Origin: RI-153 sp963752935
GTDB lineage: Bacteria > Chloroflexota > Anaerolineae > Caldilineales > Caldilineaceae
Assembly: GCA_963752935.1 (NCBI GenBank)
Contig: CAVWAL010000004.1
Coordinates: forward strand, 248,001-312,000
DNA length: 64,000 bases
Direction of reading: 5' to 3'
Both the position numbers and the translations under genes were made by a program. The notes beneath the pieces are model-generated. The model ran no database searches. It had not been told where the DNA came from and saw nothing but the letters and a program-made list of their open reading frames with translations. Below are positions 58,951 through 64,000 of this stretch, piece by piece (position 1 is the stretch's first letter; every line of letters begins with the position of its first letter).

Positions 58951-59145
58951 TCATTTCTGGCGGCGTGTGCCAACACGGATCAGCACAATGATGGCGATGG
59001 AAAAGATCAGGCCGATGCCAAAGGCGATGGCGCTGATGACAAATTCGGCGCTGCCGGGCTCCACCGCCAGCAGCAGCGCCCCCGATGGCAACAAGACAAA
59101 CATGCCGATCAACAGGCCGGCGCGGCCAAATTCTGGGCTAAGCAT
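58951..59145 (-). CDS. Small two-helix membrane protein
   Basis: 64 residues with two hydrophobic helices (about 8-27 and 33-56) and basic ends (RVGTRRQK). The ATG directly follows the stop of the ATPase gene, so it is probably translationally coupled. Function unknown. It may be an accessory subunit of the ABC importer. Confidence 0.7.
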   Translation of the reverse strand: MLSPEFGRAGLLIGMFVLLPSGALLLAVEPGSAEFVISAIAFGIGLIFSIAIIVLIRVGTRRQK

Positions 59146-60150
59146 CTACACCATCTCGATGAGTTCAATCGATACGTCGCGCCGTGGCGGACAAGCGACA
59201 CTGCCGCCTGCTGCGATCTGCTGCAAGACCGGCGCCGAGACATCACATTCACCGGGCACACAGTAGGGGCAGCGCGGATGAAACGTGCAACCCGGCGGCA
59301 AATCAAGCAGGCTGGGAATGTCCGCACCTCGTAATTCTATATGCCGTTTGCGGCGAGTCAGTTCCGGATCTGCTTCGGGGACAGCCGCCAGCAGCGCCTG
59401 TGTGTACGGGTGGCGTGGATCGGCGATGACACGCGGCGTCGGCCCTTCCTCCACAATCCGCCCTAGATACATGACCACAATGCGGTGTTCCCAGGCGAAA
59501 TACTTGGCCAGGGCCAGGTCATGGGTGATGAAGAGGAAGGTCACGTTGAATTCGTCGCGCAGCCGCGACAACATATTGAGCAGGCTGACCCGGATCGAGA
59601 CATCCACCATCGAGACCGCTTCATCCGCCACAATGAAGCTCGGTTCGACGGTGAGGGCACGCGCCACCGAGACACGTTGCCGTTGTCCGCCGCTGAGCTG
59701 GTGTGGATATTTGTTGATGAAATCCGTGGGCGGCGTCAGATCCACAATATCGAGCAGTTCCAGCACCCTGCGCTCGACGGCCGCGCCTCCGCTCGCCTTT
59801 TTGTGGCGCAGCAAGGGCGCGCTCAGGATCTGGCGCACCGTCTGTATGGGGTTGAGCGACGCGTACGGATCCTGGTGGATAATCTGCACCGCTTTGCGGT
59901 ACTCCTGATAGCTGCGGCTGTCCATGTCGTGGATGTCTTGTCCGCGAAAGCGGATCTGCCCGGCCGACGGTTTGATCAGCCCCGAGACCATGCGTCCGGT
60001 AGTGCTCTTGCCGCAACCGCTCTCGCCGACCAGGCAGACAATTTCGCGGTCGGCCACAGAGAGCGAGATGGAATCGACGGCCGTCACCTTTTCGGCGCCG
60101 CGCCCGAAGGTCTTGGTCAGATTGGTGAGTTCCAGGATAGGTGTTGTCAT
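59146..60150 (-). CDS. Oligopeptide-type ABC transporter ATPase (OppF-like)
   Basis: 334 residues. Walker A GESGCGKST (about 43), signature LSGGQRQRVSVARAL, Walker B FIVADEAVSMVD (with an extended stretch: Val-Ser in place of the usual Pro-Thr-Ser) and H-loop FITHDLALA. The oligopeptide C-terminal domain has CTFHPRCPYCVPGEC, typical of OppF/DppF, which binds an iron-sulfur cluster in some members. It overlaps the OppD-like gene by four bases. Confidence 0.92.
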   Translation of the reverse strand: MTTPILELTNLTKTFGRGAEKVTAVDSISLSVADREIVCLVGESGCGKSTTGRMVSGLIKPSAGQIRFRGQDIHDMDSRSYQEYRKAVQIIHQDPYASLNPIQTVRQILSAPLLRHKKASGGAAVERRVLELLDIVDLTPPTDFINKYPHQLSGGQRQRVSVARALTVEPSFIVADEAVSMVDVSIRVSLLNMLSRLRDEFNVTFLFITHDLALAKYFAWEHRIVVMYLGRIVEEGPTPRVIADPRHPYTQALLAAVPEADPELTRRKRHIELRGADIPSLLDLPPGCTFHPRCPYCVPGECDVSAPVLQQIAAGGSVACPPRRDVSIELIEMV

Positions 60151-61277
60151 GGTCTCTGGTCACTCTCTTCTACTAACTTTTCCAGGGCGGCCAACCGTTG
60201 TTGGATGCCGCGGTGGATTGGATTTTCTTTGAGTTCTTGTTCGACCGCTTGCCAATGCCAGCACGAAGCCTGATGACCGGGGCCAACATCCAGCAGCGGC
60301 GGCTCCTCGACGGAACAACGTTCTGTGGCAAACGAACAGCGCGGGTGGAATTTGCAGCCGGAGGGCAGGTCGATCAAGTCGGGTGGAGATCCGGGGATCG
60401 AGGCCAGTTCTTCGAATCCGCCCGTCACCGTGGGCACGGCGCGGATCAATCCCAGCGTGTAAGGATGGCGCGGCCGGTAGAAAATGTCCTCGGTGGCGCC
60501 CAGTTCCACGATTTTACCTGCGTACATCGTCGCTACCCTGTCCGCCAGTTCAGCCGCAATCGCCAGATCGTGCGAAATGAAGATCATGGCGAAGCTGTGT
60601 TCGGCCTTGAGCTTGGCCAGGAGATCGATGATCGTGCGTTGGGTCAAAATATCCAGCGCCGTCGTCGGCTCGTCCAGGATCAAGACCTGCGGGTTAAGCA
60701 GCAAGGAAAGCGCCAGCAGCACACGTTGGCGCATGCCGCCGCTCAGTTCATGCGGATAGGCGTTGATCACGCGTTTGGGATCGAGCTGCACAAACTGCAA
60801 GAGATCGGTTACCTTCTCGCGCACAGCAGACTTGTCGTTCCAGCCGTGCGAGCGCGCCGTATCCCACATTTGTTCCCAGACCCGTAAGACCGGGTTGAAG
60901 GCATTCAGCGCGGATTGAAAGACCATGGCGCACTCGCTCCAGCGGAAGCGGCGCAGATCCGAATCGTTCAGGGCCAGCACATCCACGGCGCGACCATTGC
61001 GATAGTAGGTGATCTCGCCGTTGGTGACGCGGGCGGCCTTGACGAGGAGACGCACAATCGCCAGGCCCAACGTCGTCTTGCCCGAACCGCTTTCGCCAAT
61101 CAGCGCCAGACTTTCCCCCGCTTGCAGCGTCAGGTCGACGCCGCGCACAGCCTGCACCTGTCCTCGACGCGTAAAGTAGTTGACGTAGAGATCGGTTAAG
61201 ATCAGCGGTGCTTGCATCTCTGCTTGCGTCTCTGGGGCCTGGCCGTCCGTTTGATTCCACTGCAAATTTGTCGTCAT
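60147..61277 (-). CDS. Oligopeptide-type ABC transporter ATPase (OppD-like)
   Basis: 376 residues. Walker A GESGSGKTT (about 56-64), signature LSGGMRQRVLLAL, Walker B LILDEPTTALD and H-loop FISHDLAIA. A C-terminal CKFHPRCSFATERC segment, as in OppD. The first 22 residues are a polar extension (NLQWNQTDGQAPETQAE) that is unusual. Forms the ATPase pair with the OppF-like protein. The start has GAGAGA before it. Confidence 0.92.
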   Translation of the reverse strand: MTTNLQWNQTDGQAPETQAEMQAPLILTDLYVNYFTRRGQVQAVRGVDLTLQAGESLALIGESGSGKTTLGLAIVRLLVKAARVTNGEITYYRNGRAVDVLALNDSDLRRFRWSECAMVFQSALNAFNPVLRVWEQMWDTARSHGWNDKSAVREKVTDLLQFVQLDPKRVINAYPHELSGGMRQRVLLALSLLLNPQVLILDEPTTALDILTQRTIIDLLAKLKAEHSFAMIFISHDLAIAAELADRVATMYAGKIVELGATEDIFYRPRHPYTLGLIRAVPTVTGGFEELASIPGSPPDLIDLPSGCKFHPRCSFATERCSVEEPPLLDVGPGHQASCWHWQAVEQELKENPIHRGIQQRLAALEKLVEESDQRP

Positions 61278-61321
61278 TTCTCTCTCAATCTCGTGGTGTC
61301 GCCAAACCGGGTTCGCTCCGT

Positions 61322-62230
61322 TTACTCACCGGAGCGTAGCCGTGGGTTAAAGACCAGTTCCAGCGAGCGGCTCATGGTGATCATGGAAAGCTGCCACAGG
61401 CCGATGGCAAGGATAGGCGCCATGATGTACCAGACGCTGTCCTCGAAGAAGATGGCCCCACGCACCCAGGCGAAACTCACCATCACGCCCCAGTTGCTGC
61501 CCTGGATCGGCATGTTGATCAGCCCCAGCAAGAAGAGCGCTACCTGGGCGTAGATCGCACCCGTCATAGCCAGAATGAAGCTGACGAGGATGTAGCTCAT
61601 CATATTGGGCACAATCTCGCGAAAGACGATGTGCCACACCCCCAGATCCAGGGCGCGGGCGGCTTCGACAAAGTCGCGTTCTTTGAGCGATAGCGTCTGC
61701 GAGCGGACGGCGCGCAGCAGCACCGGCCAGCCCAGCGCCCCAAGCAACACCCCCAGCACGGTAAGATTGTTGATGGTGATAAAGGCGGCCAGCACCGCCA
61801 GCAGCGGCAAATTGGGGATGGTGAGCACCACGTCGGTGACAAACATAATCGCGTTGTCGATCCAGCCGCCGGCGAAGCCACTGAGGGCGCCGAAGGCCAC
61901 GGCAATGAAAGTCGAAAGCCCGGCGGCCACCAGGCCCACGTAGATCACGTCCTTGCCGCCGTGGATAATATACGAGAGGATATCGCGCCCCTGGTGGTCG
62001 GTGCCCAACCAATACTCGGCGGACGGCGGCAAGTAGATCTGATCCACTTTGGTTTTCGTATCCAATTCTACAAACGCCGGCCCTACATACGCGATCAAGA
62101 GCATGGACACCACAACCAGAAAGCCCAAAAAGCCGACCTTGCTGTAGGTGAGAATCTGGAACGTCCGGCGGAGCGAGCCAAAGAAGGTGGCCACCCGATT
62201 TTCGTGCGAAGGTTGTACGGATGTCGCCAT
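61322..62230 (-). CDS. Oligopeptide-type ABC permease (OppC-like)
   Basis: 302 residues with six hydrophobic helices and the EAA-type loop near residues 192-215 (FVEAARALDLGVWHIVFREIVPN). The N-terminal cytosolic stretch RTFQILTYSKVGFLGFLVV and FVELDTKTKVDQIYLPPSAEYWLGTDHQGRDI are typical of DppC/OppC. AGGAG lies before the ATG. It pairs with the OppB-like protein. Confidence 0.92.
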   Translation of the reverse strand: MATSVQPSHENRVATFFGSLRRTFQILTYSKVGFLGFLVVVSMLLIAYVGPAFVELDTKTKVDQIYLPPSAEYWLGTDHQGRDILSYIIHGGKDVIYVGLVAAGLSTFIAVAFGALSGFAGGWIDNAIMFVTDVVLTIPNLPLLAVLAAFITINNLTVLGVLLGALGWPVLLRAVRSQTLSLKERDFVEAARALDLGVWHIVFREIVPNMMSYILVSFILAMTGAIYAQVALFLLGLINMPIQGSNWGVMVSFAWVRGAIFFEDSVWYIMAPILAIGLWQLSMITMSRSLELVFNPRLRSGE

Positions 62231-62276
62231 AGAGTCTCCTAACGACAGAAGAGATTGAGTGAGCAGCGATTACTAA

Positions 62277-63359
62277 CTAGTCCTGCCCCAACCTGATGCG
62301 TGGATCGATGAAACTGTAGAGGATGTCGGCCGCGTAGTTAGCGGCCACCACCGAAATCGTGATCACGAGGAAGATCCCCTGCATCAGCGTGTAGTCGCGG
62401 CGCTGAATGCTTTCGAGCAGGCGCAGCCCGATGCCGTCGTATCGAAAAATCTGCTCAATGAGAATCGACCCGCCAACGACGAAACCGATGTTGATGGCCA
62501 GGGTGGTAAAGAGCGGCAACGAAGCATTGCGTCCCACATAGGCGGTGGTGATGCGGCTGTCTTTGAGGCCGCGCGCCCGTGCCACCGTAACATAGTCCTC
62601 TTCGAGGACGCTCAACGTGTTACTCTTCATAGCCAGCATCCAGCCACCGATCGTGGTCAGGATGTAGGTGAAGATGGGCAGCGAGGCGTGAAAGAAGACG
62701 TCCTGGATGAAGGCCCACGAGAAGCTCGGTTTCATGCCGGGTGAGTAGGCCCCGCGCATTTCGGCAATGGGCAAGATGTCCAACTGTACGCCGAACCAGA
62801 CGATGATCAGGATGCCGATCAGGTAGTTAGGCACCGAACTGAAGATCGACGCGAACACCGTCAGCGTGTGATCGAGCAGGCTGTTGCGGCGATAGGCCAT
62901 GAGGATGCCGAAGGTTACGCCGAGCGCAAAACTGCTGATCAACGACAACCCGACGCTGAAAATCGTCCACGGCAAGGTTTCGGCGATAATTTCGCCCACG
63001 GTTGTGCCAGGGGAAAGGATCGAATTGCCCAGGTCCCCGCGCAGAAGCCTGCCCATGTAGTCGAAATATTGCAGGTAAACCGGCTTTTCCAGATCGAGGT
63101 TGAAGAGCGCCGCCGCCTGATCGCGAGCCTGGTCTAGCGGCATCGAGTATTGTACGATCAACTCGTTCATGTACATTTCAACGGGGTTGCCGGGCAGCAG
63201 GCGAATCAAGAAGAAGGTGAGTGTGATCACCACCCAGACCGTGAAGATGGCTTTTAGTGTTTTGCGCACCAAATAGGAGTGATAGATCGCCTGCAAGCGA
63301 TTTTGAAGCGCAACGCTCTCTGTCCTTTCGGCTCGAGGCAATTCTGCCGTCGTTGCCAT
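62277..63359 (-). CDS. Oligopeptide-type ABC permease (OppB-like)
   Basis: 360 residues, somewhat longer than usual through a 30-residue N-terminal extension. Six hydrophobic helices, with the periplasmic PGNPVEMY at about 55 and YDGIGLRLLESIQRRDYTLMQGIFLVITISV at the C-terminus, typical of DppB/OppB. EAA-type loop VARARGLKDSRITTAYVGRNAS (about 249). GGAGG lies seven bases before the ATG at 63359. First gene of the importer operon. Confidence 0.92.
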   Translation of the reverse strand: MATTAELPRAERTESVALQNRLQAIYHSYLVRKTLKAIFTVWVVITLTFFLIRLLPGNPVEMYMNELIVQYSMPLDQARDQAAALFNLDLEKPVYLQYFDYMGRLLRGDLGNSILSPGTTVGEIIAETLPWTIFSVGLSLISSFALGVTFGILMAYRRNSLLDHTLTVFASIFSSVPNYLIGILIIVWFGVQLDILPIAEMRGAYSPGMKPSFSWAFIQDVFFHASLPIFTYILTTIGGWMLAMKSNTLSVLEEDYVTVARARGLKDSRITTAYVGRNASLPLFTTLAINIGFVVGGSILIEQIFRYDGIGLRLLESIQRRDYTLMQGIFLVITISVVAANYAADILYSFIDPRIRLGQD

Positions 63360-63653
63360 GCATCAACCTCCGTTCAGTCGGTAGGGAGAATGAACCACAA
63401 TCCAATCTGGCCGTGTCAAGATGCTATGTGGTTCAACTGGAACCCGTGCGTCTCGCCAAATTTGGTGTCGAGCCAATTGTGGCGCCGATCGGGGCGGTCC
63501 TATGTGGACCGGAATCGAAACACTGCGTGATTCAACGTACACTTCGAGGTGTCGTCAGTGTAAAGCACCGCGGTATGACTGTCAAATGGGGTGTTCGCGG
63601 TGGGTAGCGAATAGACCTATCTTGCTGCCCACTGTGGCGACGATATGGCCCGC
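63360..63653. other. Intergenic region upstream of the importer operon
   Basis: About 294 bp holding the leader of the importer operon. No gene, terminator or firm promoter recognised. Confidence 0.4.
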
Positions 63654-63989
63654 CTACCAGATCAGGGTCAGGGGCAGGAGCGGCGCCAACGAGGCGCTTT
63701 CCCCCTGCGCGGCCTGGTCAAATTCCAACAGCAGTTGATAGCACGTGCCGGGCACGATCTCTACAAGTCCGTTTTCCAATAGATAGCGTACGGCAGAGGA
63801 ATAGACCATCGAGGCGGGCAGCACCAGTCCTACCTTCGTCACCTCTCGCAGAGCGAGGGGGTGATCGATAGGCTGCCGACGATCGGCCGGGTAGTGATCA
63901 GGCCGACCGCCGAAAGGGATGGCGAAGATCAGGGGTTCGGTTAACTCGTCAGAATTGGTCGCCATTGGGATTGCCATTCCCGGCGGCAA
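63654..63989 (-). CDS. Hypothetical protein at the right edge
   Basis: 111 residues if read from the TTG at 63989. In-frame ATGs at 63977 and 63965 give 107 and 103. None has an obvious RBS. The sequence contains VRYLLENGLVEIVPGTCYQLLLEFDQAAQ and a Leu/Pro-rich end. I do not recognise it. Upstream codons lie within a family B repeat copy, so the start at 63965 may be the natural one. Confidence 0.45.
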   Translation of the reverse strand: MPPGMAIPMATNSDELTEPLIFAIPFGGRPDHYPADRRQPIDHPLALREVTKVGLVLPASMVYSSAVRYLLENGLVEIVPGTCYQLLLEFDQAAQGESASLAPLLPLTLIW

Positions 63990-64000
63990 GTATGGCGGAC
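63973..64000 (+). repeat. Palindromic miniature element, family B, copy 3 (cut by the window edge)
   Basis: ATTCCCGGCGGCAAGTATGG matches the left end of the copy at 33860 (AAATCCCACGGCGGAAGTATGG). The rest is outside the window. Confidence 0.55.

Noticed and set aside
58553..59145. HicAB toxin-antitoxin system
   Set aside because: The HicB-like fold is present, but no HicA (dsRBD-like) gene is found on either side, so only the antitoxin-like protein is reported.

Overview
The window reads as a GC-rich chromosome segment of a free-living heterotrophic bacterium, most likely a member of the Chloroflexota (Anaerolineae/Caldilineae-like). This is inference from style, not from a marker gene: Thr/Pro-rich linkers in secreted proteins, a secreted multidomain protein ending in a short LFLPAVSR-type tail, a large set of Gfo/Idh/MocA oxidoreductases, many ABC importers, and a DUF4091 glycoside-hydrolase-like protein. 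No rRNA, tRNA, CRISPR array, prophage or intact transposase was seen.

Layout. (1) 1-13.8 kb: the end of a large secreted surface protein, then a minus-strand run of envelope and housekeeping-accessory genes: FkbM methyltransferase, spermidine-synthase-like protein, a frameshifted SH3 protein, PrsW-type protease, PHP hydrolase, YbhN/AglD-type membrane protein, sulfite-oxidase-like molybdoenzyme, a membrane protein, and a secreted glucose/sorbosone-dehydrogenase-like protein with PKD and PA14 domains. (2) 13.9-17.6 kb, plus strand: TfoX-N protein, a URO-D-type methyltransferase with its corrinoid protein, a DUF1622 protein and an internally duplicated membrane protein. (3) 17.9-32.4 kb, plus strand: a polyamine/agmatine module with potA, potB (unusual four-helix N-terminal extension), potC, potD, FAD amine oxidase, aguB, an MFS exporter, a class III aminotransferase (frameshifted near its end), an aminotransferase relic, aguA, a C45-type acyltransferase/hydrolase and two tandem GNATs. 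(4) 32.5-36.5 kb, minus strand: an oxidoreductase, the DUF4091 protein and an HD protein. (5) 36.6-39.4 kb: a 294-bp tandem repeat, a cold-shock operon (Csp plus an RRM RNA-binding protein) behind a near-consensus promoter and a leader terminator, and two small unknown genes. (6) 39.4-63.4 kb, minus strand: a sugar-catabolism region with galactokinase, two sugar-phosphate isomerase/epimerase-like proteins, six more Gfo/Idh/MocA proteins, an MFS carrier, an aldo/keto reductase, a VapBC pair, a sulfatase-fold hydrolase lacking the formylglycine cysteine, a sulfotransferase, an L-rhamnose mutarotase-like protein, an L-arabinose/L-fucose isomerase-like protein and an oligopeptide-type ABC importer.

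How the genes fit together. PotABCD would import spermidine or putrescine. AguA and AguB convert agmatine to putrescine, and the amine oxidase and aminotransferase can then degrade it. The GNATs and the C45 protein suggest acyl-polyamine chemistry, which is inference. In the 40-63 kb region, the importer, mutarotase, isomerase, epimerases and many dehydrogenases suggest breakdown of one or more unusual, possibly sulfated or deoxy, sugars.

Mobile DNA is mostly small non-coding repeats. Three miniature palindromic families and one 294-bp repeat sit between genes. Two of these families supply stop codons or C-terminal codons to neighbouring genes.
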